Of a stretch of 24,750 bases of DNA, positions 16,071 to 24,644 are shown one piece after another. A program made the translations under genes and the position numbers. The stretch is taken from positions 1-24,750 of the forward strand of contig NZ_CAMLHF010000071.1 of NCBI RefSeq assembly GCF_946479715.1, given 5' to 3'. How positions within the stretch are numbered: the stretch's first letter is position 1; the number at the start of each line of letters is the position of its first letter. This stretch comes from an uncultured Pedobacter sp. Lineage in GTDB: Bacteria > Bacteroidota > Bacteroidia > Sphingobacteriales > Sphingobacteriaceae. Below the pieces are notes generated by a model. That model did no database searches. It was given only the letters and a program-made list of their open reading frames with translations, and was not told the DNA's origin.

Positions 16071-16078
16071 CAAAGTTA
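16071..16078 (-). promoter_or_regulatory. -7 box (TAACTTTG) close to the HAD gene start
   Basis: The minus strand reads TAACTTTG, an exact match to the Bacteroidota TAnnTTTG -7 element. No good TTTG -33 box is seen at the usual 19-23-base distance. A transcript from here would begin at or within a few bases of the ATG at 16066, giving a leaderless message. Confidence 0.35.
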
Positions 16079-16112
16079 AGAATTTTAAAAGAGCGCATCG
16101 TTCTTAAAACTT

Positions 16113-16211
16113 TCGTCATCTCGACGATAGGAGAGATCTCTTGATTATGTCGCCAATCTGCCTCACAACTACTTACTAACCAAGAGATCTCTCCTATCGT
16201 CGAGATGACGA
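16113..16211. repeat. long palindromic repeat element, copy 2
   Basis: Complementary arms of 31 bases lie at 16113-16143 and 16181-16211. Thirty of these bases are the same as in copy 1 (1076-1158). The loop is 37 bases instead of 21. The first loop bases of both copies are alike (ttatg, then ccaat-t/c-tgc), after which they differ. The element lies between the 5' end of the HAD gene and the 3' end of the Spy-like gene. Confidence 0.9.
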
Positions 16212-16246
16212 GGTGTATAACATGAAGTCATAAAGTAACTTTGTTA

Positions 16247-16630
16247 TTATTCGGCTTTTTTTGGAGCGTCTTTTTTGTTTGCTTTCTTCTCAGTTTTCTT
16301 TTCTGCTTTAAACTCTTTGTAAGCTTTGCGCTGAGTGTCATTCAAGACTGCGTTTATTTTGTTATCTCTTTCATCTTTAGCGGCTTTAATAGCAGCTTTA
16401 TCTTTCTTTTCGCCTTTAGGATTGCTATCCTTTACTTTTTTAAAGCTTTCGAGGTTTATTGCCTCAATTTTTGACTTTTGATCGGCAGTTAGCGAGAGCT
16501 TTTTAGTCAGTTCCTCTGTTGCATACTGAGCCTTTTGTTCAGGTGTTTTTTTTACCTTTTTATCACTTTGTGCAAATGCCATAGTACCCATACTAATGAA
16601 TAATATCGCTGTGAAGATTAATTTTTTCAT
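16247..16630 (-). CDS. small lysine-rich exported protein, Spy/DUF4890-like
   Basis: The ATG at 16630 gives 127 residues; an in-frame TTG two codons earlier is less likely. A signal peptide covers MKKLIFTAILFISMGTMAFA, with cleavage after AFA at residue 20, so the mature protein is periplasmic. The mature part is almost all helix-forming and very rich in Lys, Ala and Glu. LSLTADQKSKIEAINLESFK recalls the LTxxQ motifs of Spy/CpxP-type proteins, and AVLNDTQRKAYKEFKAEKK the second such helix. Those proteins are chaperones or stress sensors in enterobacteria; the role in Bacteroidota is not settled. The tail is KK-rich (EKKTEKKANKKDAPKKAE). It is divergent from the AsmA-like gene, 121 bases away. 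Confidence 0.7.
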   Translation of the reverse strand: MKKLIFTAILFISMGTMAFAQSDKKVKKTPEQKAQYATEELTKKLSLTADQKSKIEAINLESFKKVKDSNPKGEKKDKAAIKAAKDERDNKINAVLNDTQRKAYKEFKAEKKTEKKANKKDAPKKAE

Positions 16631-16751
16631 ATACAATTTTTGTTATTCTAGAGTTATAGAGGGATAAAGATAGGAATGGTTTAATCAATAAGAGTAATTT
16701 GGTGTGTTTATTGCTATGCAGAAGTTTTAAAAGATTTTATATATTAAATAC

Positions 16752-19337
16752 ATGCTTAAAAAGATATCAATTATTGTAGTAGGTTTATTTGTTGTTTTAT
16801 TTGCCGCTGCGGCTGCAATTCCTCTGTTCTTTAAAAAGGAGATTGATGCAAAGATTAAATCGTCTATAAATGAGAGTGTAAATGCTAAAGTTGATTTTAA
16901 AGATCTGGATTTAACTTTAATCCGTTCGTTCCCTAATCTGGGGATAAAGATCAATAACCTAACGGTTTTAGGTATTGATAGTTTTGCTAAAGACACACTA
17001 GCTAACATTAAGCAACTTCAATTGAATGTGAACTTAATGAGTGTGATTAAAGGCGAAAAATATGAGATAAAATCAATTAATCTTGAAGAACCAAAGATTC
17101 TGGCAAAAGTATTGAAAAGCGGACAGGCCAACTGGGATATTGCAAAGAAAGATACTTCTGCCACTGAGGGAACAGATACTGCTAAAACTGCTTTCAAAGT
17201 AGCCTTGCAAAAGTATGCAATTGAAAAAGGTAAGGTTGTTTATGATGACGCCTCTTTAGGTTTTTTCATGGAGATGGATAATTTAAATCATACAGGTACA
17301 GGTGATTTTACTCAAGATTTATTTACCCTTAAAACCCAGTCTGATATAGAAAAACTAACAGTTAAATATGGTGGTATTCCTTATCTGAACAAGGTAAAAC
17401 TTGATGCTGATCTTCCTATTGATATCGATATGAAGAATATGAAGTTTACTTTTGCAGAGAATAAGATTAAACTTAATGAATTGTTGTTGTCGGCCGTGGG
17501 ATACCTTGCCATGCCAAATGATAAGGACATAGTTATGGATTTTAAGTTTGATGCCAAGCAATCTGAACTTAAAAATTTCCTTTCTTTAATACCTGCAATT
17601 TATGCCAGCAATTTTAAGGACATGGATGCTACTGGTAAATTCGCGATGGACGGAAGTGCGAAAGGTACATACAATGAGAAATCATTGCCTGCATTTAATG
17701 TTAATCTTTCTATAGAAAATGGTAAGATAAAGTATCCTTCTTTGCCTTCTGCCATTAATAATATACAAGTGAAATCGCAAATCAGCAATCCCGATGGTGT
17801 AATGGATCATACGGTGGTAAATGTACCTGCTTTTCATATGGAGTTTGGGAATGCGCCAATTGATGGAAGATTGTTATTGAAAAATCCAACAACCGATCCA
17901 TTTGTTGATATGGCACTTAAAGGAAAACTGGATTTAAAACAGCTGACTACAATTTTCCCGATGAAGGATATGACTTTAAGTGGTATTCTGGATGCAGATG
18001 TGCAGGCTGCAGGACATAAATCATCTATTGATAAAGGACAGTATGAAGCTTTCAAGGCATCAGGGCAAATGCTGGCAAGTAATTTCAATTATTCAGGTAA
18101 AAATGTACCAATGCCTGTTAGCGTTCCTTCTGCAAAAATGTCTTTTAGCCCTAAAAATATCACATTAAGCAATCTTACAGCTAAAGTTGGTAAAAGTGAT
18201 TTCACCGCAAACGGTACGGTAAATAACTACCTGAGCTACTTCTTTAAAAAGAATCAGGCATTACAAGGAACATTCAACGTGGCTTCGAACTTAATTGATG
18301 TTAATGAGCTGATGGGGCCAAAAAGTATAGCGGAAACAGCGAAAAAGGGCGATTCGAAATTAACTGTATTTGAAGTGCCCGGAAATATCGATTTTGATAT
18401 GACCGCAAAAGCGGGACGTGTGCTATATGATAATTACGACATTACTAATGCAAAGGGAGCGTTAGAAGTTAAAAACAAAACCATATACTTTAAAGATATG
18501 CGGATGAATATGCTTGATGGTACGGTGAAGATGAATGGATCGTACGCAACAGTAGATCCTAAAAAACCAAAGGTTGATGTTGATTTTGGTATTGAAAAAA
18601 TGGATATCCAAAAAGCATTTACTGCTTTTAATACGGTAAAGTTATTGGCCCCGGTTGCCAAATTTGCAAAAGGAGTATTCTCTACTAATTTAAAGTTTAA
18701 TTCTGATCTGGATCAAAATATGATGCCTGTTTACTCTTCTATAAATGCTGAGGGTTTAACTAACATTATCCAGGCAGTACTTGATGGATTTGAGCCTTTA
18801 AATAAACTGGCTTCTGCTTTAAGTTCCGATAAATTTAAAAAGCTGGAATTAAACAATGTACTTACTAAGTTCAAGATTAAAGACGGACGTTTAAATGTTG
18901 CGCCTTTTGACATCAAAAAAGAAGGCATCTTGATGAATGTTCAGGGTTCAAATGGTTTGGATCAGAGCATGGATTATCAGCTTGGGTTAAATGTGCCGAG
19001 AGTTATGCTTGGAGCAAAAGCAAATGAGACGGCAAATGCCTTTATTGCGAAGCTGAATAACAAGGCCGGTACTAATGTTGCTATGAGTGAAACCATAAAA
19101 GTGAATGCGGTATTGGGTGGTACAATTCTAAAACCTACTATTAATTTAAAATATGGTGCAGGAGATTCAAAAGCAGGAGCTAAGGAAGCCGTTAACCAGG
19201 TAGTTGCCGAGAAAAAAGAGGAGATTAAAGCGGTTGCTCAGGCTAAAGTTGATACCATCAAAGCACAAGCAACAGAAAAAGCTAAAAATGCAATTGCCGA
19301 TAAGCTAAATGGCCTGTTTAAGAAGAAAAGTCAATAG
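16752..19337 (+). CDS. AsmA-family protein (bridge-like lipid-transfer/envelope protein)
   Basis: This 861-residue protein has one N-terminal membrane helix (about 5-24; ISIIVVGLFVVLFAAAAAIP) followed by a long, mostly beta-strand region in the periplasm. The first segment after the helix, VDFKDLDLTLIRSFPNLGIK with INNLTVLG, is the AsmA N-terminal signature. Later parts such as MTLSGILDADVQAAGHKSSI and FNSDLDQNMMPVYSSINAEG match the C-terminal AsmA-like region. Proteins of this family (AsmA, TamB, YhdP) are thought to form grooves that carry phospholipid between membranes. The last 60 residues are Ala/Lys-rich helix. Nothing in the neighbouring genes narrows its function. Confidence 0.88.
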   Translation: MLKKISIIVVGLFVVLFAAAAAIPLFFKKEIDAKIKSSINESVNAKVDFKDLDLTLIRSFPNLGIKINNLTVLGIDSFAKDTLANIKQLQLNVNLMSVIKGEKYEIKSINLEEPKILAKVLKSGQANWDIAKKDTSATEGTDTAKTAFKVALQKYAIEKGKVVYDDASLGFFMEMDNLNHTGTGDFTQDLFTLKTQSDIEKLTVKYGGIPYLNKVKLDADLPIDIDMKNMKFTFAENKIKLNELLLSAVGYLAMPNDKDIVMDFKFDAKQSELKNFLSLIPAIYASNFKDMDATGKFAMDGSAKGTYNEKSLPAFNVNLSIENGKIKYPSLPSAINNIQVKSQISNPDGVMDHTVVNVPAFHMEFGNAPIDGRLLLKNPTTDPFVDMALKGKLDLKQLTTIFPMKDMTLSGILDADVQAAGHKSSIDKGQYEAFKASGQMLASNFNYSGKNVPMPVSVPSAKMSFSPKNITLSNLTAKVGKSDFTANGTVNNYLSYFFKKNQALQGTFNVASNLIDVNELMGPKSIAETAKKGDSKLTVFEVPGNIDFDMTAKAGRVLYDNYDITNAKGALEVKNKTIYFKDMRMNMLDGTVKMNGSYATVDPKKPKVDVDFGIEKMDIQKAFTAFNTVKLLAPVAKFAKGVFSTNLKFNSDLDQNMMPVYSSINAEGLTNIIQAVLDGFEPLNKLASALSSDKFKKLELNNVLTKFKIKDGRLNVAPFDIKKEGILMNVQGSNGLDQSMDYQLGLNVPRVMLGAKANETANAFIAKLNNKAGTNVAMSETIKVNAVLGGTILKPTINLKYGAGDSKAGAKEAVNQVVAEKKEEIKAVAQAKVDTIKAQATEKAKNAIADKLNGLFKKKSQ

Positions 19338-19351
19338 TATATTATATGCTC

Positions 19352-19388
19352 ATCCTCATTCTGAATTTATTTCAGAATGAGGATTTTG
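19352..19388 (+). terminator. terminator between convergent genes
   Basis: A 14-base perfect stem (19352-19365 with 19371-19384; ATCCTCATTCTGAA) with a 5-base loop is followed by TTTT. It lies 14 bases after the AsmA-like stop and just before the 3' end of the convergent epimerase gene, so it may serve both. Confidence 0.8.
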
Positions 19389-19404
19389 ACCCTATTAACT
19401 GTTT

Positions 19405-20502
19405 TTAAACTATCCATTTTTCACATGTTTGCAGGAATTTAGGATCTATATCAGCTCCAATTCCAGGAGTATCCGGGATATCAACAAAATATCCGTTGTA
19501 TGTAATGCCACCGGTTACGGGGTCAACGAGATGCCCAAGTAAACAGGAATCTAAATCGAAGAAAATCACATTAGGACTTGCCAAAGCAAAATGCATATTT
19601 GCAGTGATCGCTATTCTACTTTCAAGCATTCCGCCTATCATACATTTTGTGCCTGTTTGTAAAGCAATTTCATGAATCTTTTGTGCCTCAAGTATTCCTC
19701 CTGATTTTGAAAACTTAATATTAAGGTAATCAACCGAGCCACTGTTTATCAGCTTTCGCGCGTCGTGATGGTTGTAGCAACTTTCATCTGCCATAATTTT
19801 AATAGGGGAGTTAGCCCTTAGTTCCGGCAGCTTATCATCAAACCAGGTACGCATAGGTTGTTCGCAAAATTGAATGTCAAAATCCTCGAGTGCCCCCAGT
19901 GCATATAGTGCATCATCAAAGCTCCAACCTTGATTTGCGTCGAGTCTTAGAATCATTTCGGTTCCAACTGCCTGCCTGATTAAGCTCACACGCTCTATAT
20001 CGCTGTGTACATCTTTACCAAGTTTTATTTTGATGATACGGCAGCCTTTCGCTTTAAACCCTATTGCAGCAGCTGCCATGTTTTCAGGAGTATCGATACC
20101 TATGGTCATGTCAGTTTCAACAACACGTTTCTCGCCACCTAAATACTTATATAGAGGTTGCTTCGCTTCTTTAGCAGCAATATCAAACATGGCCATATCA
20201 AATGCACTTTTAATGGTGCTGTTATGGGCGGCATAGCCTAGAAGGTCATTCATCCTGTCAGGAATTTCCAAAGGACTTTTGCCTCTTAGTATAGCAGCAA
20301 ATTCTTTTGCCATTACCAGGCAGGTTTCCTGACTTTCACCAACGATCATTGGAAAGGCAGAGCATTCGCCTATTCCGGTAAGGCCAGTACTAGTGTGTAA
20401 CCTGATCAGTACATTTTGGGCATAATGCATTGTACCTGTTGCAATAACGAAGGGTTCGGTAGGAATGCTGTACCTGTAAATCTCAGTATGGGTGATCTTC
20501 AT
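19405..20502 (-). CDS. dipeptide epimerase (L-Ala-D/L-Glu epimerase-like), enolase superfamily
   Basis: The ATG at 20502 gives 365 residues; an in-frame start ten codons earlier adds only a poor tail. It is a muconate-lactonising-enzyme-type member of the enolase superfamily. The KIKLG motif (Lys158, Lys160) carries the catalytic lysine. Metal ligands are Asp188 (LDANQGW), Glu214 (CEQP) and Asp239 (MADES). The second catalytic lysine is likely Lys263 (NIKFSKSGG). The FDLDS motif at 316-318 gives the Asp-x-Asp that contacts the substrate amino group in known Ala-Glu epimerases. Such enzymes recycle murein peptides by turning L-Ala-D-Glu into L-Ala-L-Glu. Specificity in this family varies (other dipeptides are used), so the exact substrate is open. 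It is divergent from the SDR gene. Confidence 0.85.
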   Translation of the reverse strand: MKITHTEIYRYSIPTEPFVIATGTMHYAQNVLIRLHTSTGLTGIGECSAFPMIVGESQETCLVMAKEFAAILRGKSPLEIPDRMNDLLGYAAHNSTIKSAFDMAMFDIAAKEAKQPLYKYLGGEKRVVETDMTIGIDTPENMAAAAIGFKAKGCRIIKIKLGKDVHSDIERVSLIRQAVGTEMILRLDANQGWSFDDALYALGALEDFDIQFCEQPMRTWFDDKLPELRANSPIKIMADESCYNHHDARKLINSGSVDYLNIKFSKSGGILEAQKIHEIALQTGTKCMIGGMLESRIAITANMHFALASPNVIFFDLDSCLLGHLVDPVTGGITYNGYFVDIPDTPGIGADIDPKFLQTCEKWIV

Positions 20503-20566
20503 AGCATAGTATATTGTATTATAAAAATACAAAGAATAAGGCTTATGAAAAATAAATTAAGTTTAA

Positions 20567-20599
20567 TTTGGAATGATCGTTCTTTTATATGTACATTTG
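20567..20599 (+). promoter_or_regulatory. SDR gene promoter with embedded TetR operator
   Basis: TTTG (20567-20570) and TACATTTG (20592-20599) fit the Bacteroidota -33 and -7 boxes with a 21-base spacer. The spacer begins with gaatgatcgttc (20571-20582), which differs by one base from the perfect palindrome gaacgatcgttc before the tetR gene. Binding there would block the promoter. Confidence 0.75.
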
Positions 20600-20643
20600 T
20601 GGAACAAACATTCCAGTAATAATTGTATATAAAATAAAACAAC

Positions 20644-21399
20644 ATGAAAACTCTAGAAAACAAAGTGATCTTAGTAACGGGCGGAACTAGTGGAATTGGT
20701 TTAGCTACAGCAAAACATTTGGTAGAATCTGGCGCCAAAGTAATTATTACAGGTCGGGATAAAGCTACACTTGAAGTGGCAGCCAAAGAAACAGGTTCAA
20801 TAGGCATTGTCTCAGATCAGAGCAATTTAAAAGACATTGCTCAATTAGCTGCAGATGTAAAAGAGAAATTTGGTGCCGTAGACGGATTATTTTTAAATGC
20901 TGGTTTGGCCACTTTTAGTTCCCTTGAATCTGCATCTGAAGCGCATTATGATAACCTGATGGATTTGAATGTAAAGGGCACCTTTTTTACCATCCAAAAC
21001 TTCCTTCCATTTTTAAATGATGGTGGGGCAATAGTATTCAATGCTTCAATTAATGCGAGTATAGGTATGCCTAATAGTAGTGTATATGCAGCCAGTAAAG
21101 GAGCAATCTTATCTATCAATAGAGTTTTAGCTACAGAACTTGCGCCTCGTAGAATACGTGTAAATGCTATATCTCCCGGCCCGGTTACCACGCCTTTATA
21201 TGGAAAACTTGGTATAACTCAGGAAGAGGTAGATGGTCTTGGAACTATATTAGGACAAAAGATTCTTTTGAAACGTTTTGGTGTGGCCGAAGAAATTGCT
21301 AAAGCGGTAAAATTTCTTATTTCAGATGATTCCTCTTTCGTTACCGGTACAGAATTGATCATTGATGGTGGCTTAACTGTTAATGCAGTAGTAGAATAA
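20644..21399 (+). CDS. short-chain dehydrogenase/reductase (classical SDR)
   Basis: This 251-residue protein has the classical SDR layout. The cofactor loop is TGGTSGIG (12-19), NAG is at 85-87, the catalytic Ser is probably Ser135 and YAASK gives Tyr148 and Lys152. ISPGPVTTPLY follows, and the C-terminus ITGT-type motif appears as FVTGTELIIDGG. An Arg at the end of strand 2 (GRDK) suggests NADP(H) preference. Length is standard. It is the apparent target of the TetR-family gene next to it, since both promoters carry the same palindrome. Redox-active or quinone-like xenobiotics are common inducers of such pairs, but the substrate cannot be told from sequence. A role as galactose dehydrogenase for the dgo cluster is possible but unsupported. 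Confidence 0.92.
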   Translation: MKTLENKVILVTGGTSGIGLATAKHLVESGAKVIITGRDKATLEVAAKETGSIGIVSDQSNLKDIAQLAADVKEKFGAVDGLFLNAGLATFSSLESASEAHYDNLMDLNVKGTFFTIQNFLPFLNDGGAIVFNASINASIGMPNSSVYAASKGAILSINRVLATELAPRRIRVNAISPGPVTTPLYGKLGITQEEVDGLGTILGQKILLKRFGVAEEIAKAVKFLISDDSSFVTGTELIIDGGLTVNAVVE

Positions 21400-21414
21400 T
21401 ATTTTTTTGACTAA

Positions 21415-21447
21415 TTTAGGAACGATCGTTCTAATTTGCTAACTTTG
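21415..21447 (+). promoter_or_regulatory. tetR promoter with embedded operator
   Basis: TTTA (21415-21418, one mismatch to TTTG) and TAACTTTG (21440-21447, exact -7 match) have a 21-base spacer. The perfect 12-base palindrome gaacgatcgttc (21420-21431) lies at the start of the spacer, in almost the same place as in the SDR promoter, so the regulator probably represses itself. Confidence 0.7.
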
Positions 21448-21470
21448 TCCCTAAATCGGACAAAGTTTTT
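21441..21470 (+). terminator. likely intrinsic terminator of the SDR gene, overlapping the tetR promoter
   Basis: AACTTTGTCC (21441-21450) pairs perfectly with GGACAAAGTT (21458-21467) around a 7-base loop and is followed by three more T. It starts 42 bases after the SDR stop. Its left arm contains most of the tetR -7 box, so tetR transcripts would begin in the loop and would not form the hairpin. It could instead be a second protein-binding site. Confidence 0.6.
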
Positions 21471-21474
21471 GTGT

Positions 21475-22059
21475 ATGGCAAGAGTTAAAGAATTTGATGA
21501 AGATACGGTACTTGATAAAGCAGTGGCCTTATTTTGGTCTAAAGGCTATAATGGTACCTCAGCTCAGGATCTGGTAGATCATTTGGAAATTAGTCGCTCA
21601 AGTTTGTATGGCACTTATGGCGATAAACGGACTTTATTCTTAAAATCGTTGCAGCGCTATCGTGAAAAGATGTCGGGCAGTTTTATTAAGATGATAGAGG
21701 AATCTGATGATGCAGAAGAGACAATAACAGCGATTTTTAAATCTCTGTTAGCAGAAAGCAGGGATGACTCAATCCCAAAAGGGTGTTTTATGGTCAACTC
21801 AACAGTTGAACTTGCATCTTTTGATGAGGAAATAGCTGATTTAATTAGAGAAAATGAAAAGAGTGTTGTAGAAGCGCTCTGCCATGCTATACAAAAAGGA
21901 AAGGATGCCGGCCAATTTGGAAACCCCAATTCCGCACAAAGCCTTGCACGTTTTTTGTTTAACAATATTAGTGGCCTGCGCGTAGCAGCGAGGTCTGGGG
22001 CTGGTAGTACAGAGGCTATGAACGATATTATTAAAAATTTGCTTTACGCTTTAAAATAG
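21475..22059 (+). CDS. TetR/AcrR-family transcriptional repressor
   Basis: The ATG at 21475 gives 194 residues; upstream in-frame starts would overlap the promoter and are unlikely. The N-terminal DNA-binding domain (about 6-52) shows [20 protein letters not shown], then [20 protein letters not shown], whose last part is the recognition helix typical of TetR proteins. The remaining helices form the ligand and dimer domain; [20 protein letters not shown] is the pattern of AcrR-like regulators with an effector pocket of unknown ligand. Matching operators lie in its own promoter and in that of the SDR gene. The stop is 4 bases from the DUF255 gene, which itself is 7 bases from slyD, so the regulator may also control these downstream genes. 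Confidence 0.93.
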   Translation: MARVKEFDEDTVLDKAVALFWSKGYNGTSAQDLVDHLEISRSSLYGTYGDKRTLFLKSLQRYREKMSGSFIKMIEESDDAEETITAIFKSLLAESRDDSIPKGCFMVNSTVELASFDEEIADLIRENEKSVVEALCHAIQKGKDAGQFGNPNSAQSLARFLFNNISGLRVAARSGAGSTEAMNDIIKNLLYALK

Positions 22060-22063
22060 GATT

Positions 22064-24082
22064 ATGAGTACTACTGAACCAAATAATTTGATAAAGGCTT
22101 CATCGCCATATTTATTACAACATGCTTATAATCCCGTAAATTGGTATGAGTGGGGAGAAGAAGCTTTGCAAAAGGCGAAGGAGGAAAATAAGTTAATATT
22201 GATTAGTATAGGATATTCGGCATGTCATTGGTGCCATGTTATGGAGCGCGAGAGTTTCGAAAAACACGAAGTTGCCGAAGTAATGAATCAGCACTTTGTG
22301 TGTATTAAAGTGGATAGAGAAGAGCGGCCTGATATTGATCAGATTTACATGATGGCCATACAGTTAATGACTGGTAGTGGTGGCTGGCCTTTAAATTGTA
22401 TTTGCCTGCCAGATCAAAGACCAATTTATGGTGGTACTTATTTTAAAAAGGACGATTGGATCAGCGTTTTATTGAGCGTTGCCAACTTATGGGCCAATGA
22501 ACCTGATAAAGCAAAGCAGTACGCCGACAGGCTTACCGATGGAATTCGGAACTCTGAAAAGGTGATTCCTAATCTTAAGGTTGATGAATATACCAAAGCC
22601 CACTTAACAGAAATTATAGAGCCCTGGAAAAGATATTTTGATATGGCTGAGGGTGGTTACAATCGTGCCCCTAAATTTCCATTGCCAAATAACTGGCAGT
22701 TTATGCTAAGATACAGTCACCTGATGGAGGATGACGCTACTCACGTATCGGCTTTACTTACTTTAGAGAAAATGGCACTTGGCGGTATCTATGATCATGT
22801 TGGAGGAGGATTTGCCAGGTATTCTGTAGACGGTAAATGGCATGTTCCTCATTTCGAGAAAATGCTTTATGATAACGGACAGCTGATAAGCCTTTATGCT
22901 GAAGCTTACCAATATTCTAAATCTCTCCTGTTTAGGGATGTAGTAGTGGAAACTATTGATTGGCTTGAAAGAGAAATGACTTCGCCCGAGGGCTTATTTT
23001 ACTCCGCTTTGGATGCCGATAGCGAAGGTGTTGAAGGTAAATTTTATGTTTGGAACAAGGAAGAATTTGATGTCGTAGTAGGAGAGGATGCCCACCTGCT
23101 GGCAAATTATTATAACGTTACGGATGATGGGAATTGGGAAGAAGAAGAAACCAATATACTTTTAAGGAAATTTGAAGAAGAAGAATATGCAGATGTAAAA
23201 GGAATAACGGTAATGGAGCTTCAGGAAAAGATAAGAGGAGCGAAGGTTAAATTATTACAGGCACGTAGCAAAAGGGTACGTCCGGGATTGGATGACAAAT
23301 GTCTAACTGCATGGAATGCGATGGCTATTAAAGGCTTAGCTGAAAGTGCTGGTATACTTGGTATTCCACATTATTATGAGTTGGCAAAAAGAGCTGCCGA
23401 TTTTATTCTGGCAAATTTACGTACCCCTGACGGTGGCTTGTATCGTAACTTTAAAAGCGGAAAGGTTACCATTCCTGGGTTTTTAGATGATTATGCTTTT
23501 TTTATTGAAGCTTTGATTGCACTTTATCAATCAGATTCTGATGAGCGCTGGCTTGCTGAAGCAAAGCAGTTAACTGATTATGTGTTGGCAAACTTCGAAG
23601 ATCCGGATAGTCCGATGCTGTTTTATACCTCTGCTAGTGGCGAAACTCTGATTGCCCGTAAGCATGAAATAATGGATAATGTGATTCCATCTTCAAACTC
23701 AACGATGGCACAGAATTTACATGTTTTGGGATTGTTATTTGATAATGAACAATATATAAACAAAGCCGCAGCAATGCTTACATCCGTTCATCCTCAAATA
23801 AAAACATACGGTTCGGCCTATTCTAACTGGGCTATTCAATTGCTTAATGAAGTATTCGGAATTAATGAGATTGCTATAACGGGTGATAAGGTATCAGAGA
23901 TAAAAAGGGAACTGAATATGCATTACATCCCTAATAAAATTACATTGGCCGGAACAAATTCGAGCTTACCTTTGTTAAAAGATAAGCAAAGCATTGAAAC
24001 AAAAATCTATATTTGCCGAAATAAAGCGTGCCAGTTGCCGGTAGCGACCGTTGATGAAGCATTACAATTGATAACTAAATAA
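22064..24082 (+). CDS. DUF255 thioredoxin-domain protein (YyaL/SPATA20-like)
   Basis: This 672-residue protein matches the widespread YyaL family. The N-terminal thioredoxin-like domain begins [20 protein letters not shown] and WYEW, and includes SACHWCHVM, giving the paired cysteines Cys54 and Cys57. [14 protein letters not shown] and [14 protein letters not shown] follow. The remainder is an alpha/alpha toroid like that of N-acylglucosamine 2-epimerases and cellobiose epimerases ([58 protein letters not shown]). The molecular function of the family is not established. Length is normal for it. It is probably co-transcribed with tetR and slyD, although such association may simply be operon packing. 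Confidence 0.92.
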   Translation: MSTTEPNNLIKASSPYLLQHAYNPVNWYEWGEEALQKAKEENKLILISIGYSACHWCHVMERESFEKHEVAEVMNQHFVCIKVDREERPDIDQIYMMAIQLMTGSGGWPLNCICLPDQRPIYGGTYFKKDDWISVLLSVANLWANEPDKAKQYADRLTDGIRNSEKVIPNLKVDEYTKAHLTEIIEPWKRYFDMAEGGYNRAPKFPLPNNWQFMLRYSHLMEDDATHVSALLTLEKMALGGIYDHVGGGFARYSVDGKWHVPHFEKMLYDNGQLISLYAEAYQYSKSLLFRDVVVETIDWLEREMTSPEGLFYSALDADSEGVEGKFYVWNKEEFDVVVGEDAHLLANYYNVTDDGNWEEEETNILLRKFEEEEYADVKGITVMELQEKIRGAKVKLLQARSKRVRPGLDDKCLTAWNAMAIKGLAESAGILGIPHYYELAKRAADFILANLRTPDGGLYRNFKSGKVTIPGFLDDYAFFIEALIALYQSDSDERWLAEAKQLTDYVLANFEDPDSPMLFYTSASGETLIARKHEIMDNVIPSSNSTMAQNLHVLGLLFDNEQYINKAAAMLTSVHPQIKTYGSAYSNWAIQLLNEVFGINEIAITGDKVSEIKRELNMHYIPNKITLAGTNSSLPLLKDKQSIETKIYICRNKACQLPVATVDEALQLITK

Positions 24083-24089
24083 CATCATA

Positions 24090-24590
24090 ATGAGTATTAA
24101 ACCCAATACAGTAGTATCATTAACGTACGAATTGCATACGACTAATGAAGAAGGACAACAAGTTTTTGTAGAGAAAGCGGATGAGCAAAACGCATTAGTA
24201 TTTCTTTATGGTACAGGAATGATGTTGCCAAAATTTGAAGAACATTTAGATGGTCTGAATGTTGGAGATGAATATAGCTTTGAACTTACCGCAGCTGATG
24301 GTTACGGTGAATTAGATCCGGGAGCTTTTGCAGACTTACCTAAAGACATGTTTAAAGATGTTGAATTACCTTCAGTAGGTGATGTTATCCCTTTACAAGA
24401 TAATCAAGGTAACCACTTCAGAGCTGGCGTTACAGCTGTTCATGAGGATGTTATTTCTGTAGATTTGAACCACCCAATGGCTGGTAAAAATTTAATATTT
24501 GCTGGTAAAATTTTAACTGTACGTGAGGCTACTCAAGATGAATTGAGCCATGGTCATGCGCATGGTGCTGATGGTCATTCAGGTCATTAA
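24090..24590 (+). CDS. slyD: SlyD-type FKBP peptidyl-prolyl cis-trans isomerase
   Basis: This 166-residue protein has the split FKBP domain of SlyD enzymes. SIKPNTVVSLTYELHTTNEE is the first strand. VFLYGTGMMLPKFEEHLDGL and NVGDEYSFELTAADGYGE precede the insert-in-flap chaperone domain (about 65-130), and VISVDLNHPMAGKNLIFAGK closes the FKBP part. The C-terminal tail SHGHAHGADGHSGH has six histidines and probably binds Ni or Zn, as the longer tail of E. coli SlyD does. It isomerises prolyl bonds and acts as a holding chaperone in the cytoplasm. The gene follows DUF255 by 7 bases and is closed by a strong terminator. Confidence 0.94.
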   Translation: MSIKPNTVVSLTYELHTTNEEGQQVFVEKADEQNALVFLYGTGMMLPKFEEHLDGLNVGDEYSFELTAADGYGELDPGAFADLPKDMFKDVELPSVGDVIPLQDNQGNHFRAGVTAVHEDVISVDLNHPMAGKNLIFAGKILTVREATQDELSHGHAHGADGHSGH

Positions 24591-24603
24591 TAGCTAATTG
24601 CTT

Positions 24604-24643
24604 AAAAACCCTTGATTTTCGAAAAGAAGATCAGGGGTTTTTT
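24604..24643. terminator. bidirectional terminator between slyD and the minus-strand gene
   Basis: A 13-base stem (24604-24616 with 24630-24642, one G-U pair) has T runs on both strands: TTTTTT after the right arm, and the A5 at the left reads as T on the minus strand. It lies between two convergent genes. Confidence 0.85.
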
Positions 24644-24644
24644 A

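Noticed and set aside
20644..21399. SDR gene as the missing galactose dehydrogenase of the dgo cluster
   Set aside because: It is over 5 kb away, has its own TetR-type control, and carries no feature specific to galactose dehydrogenases.
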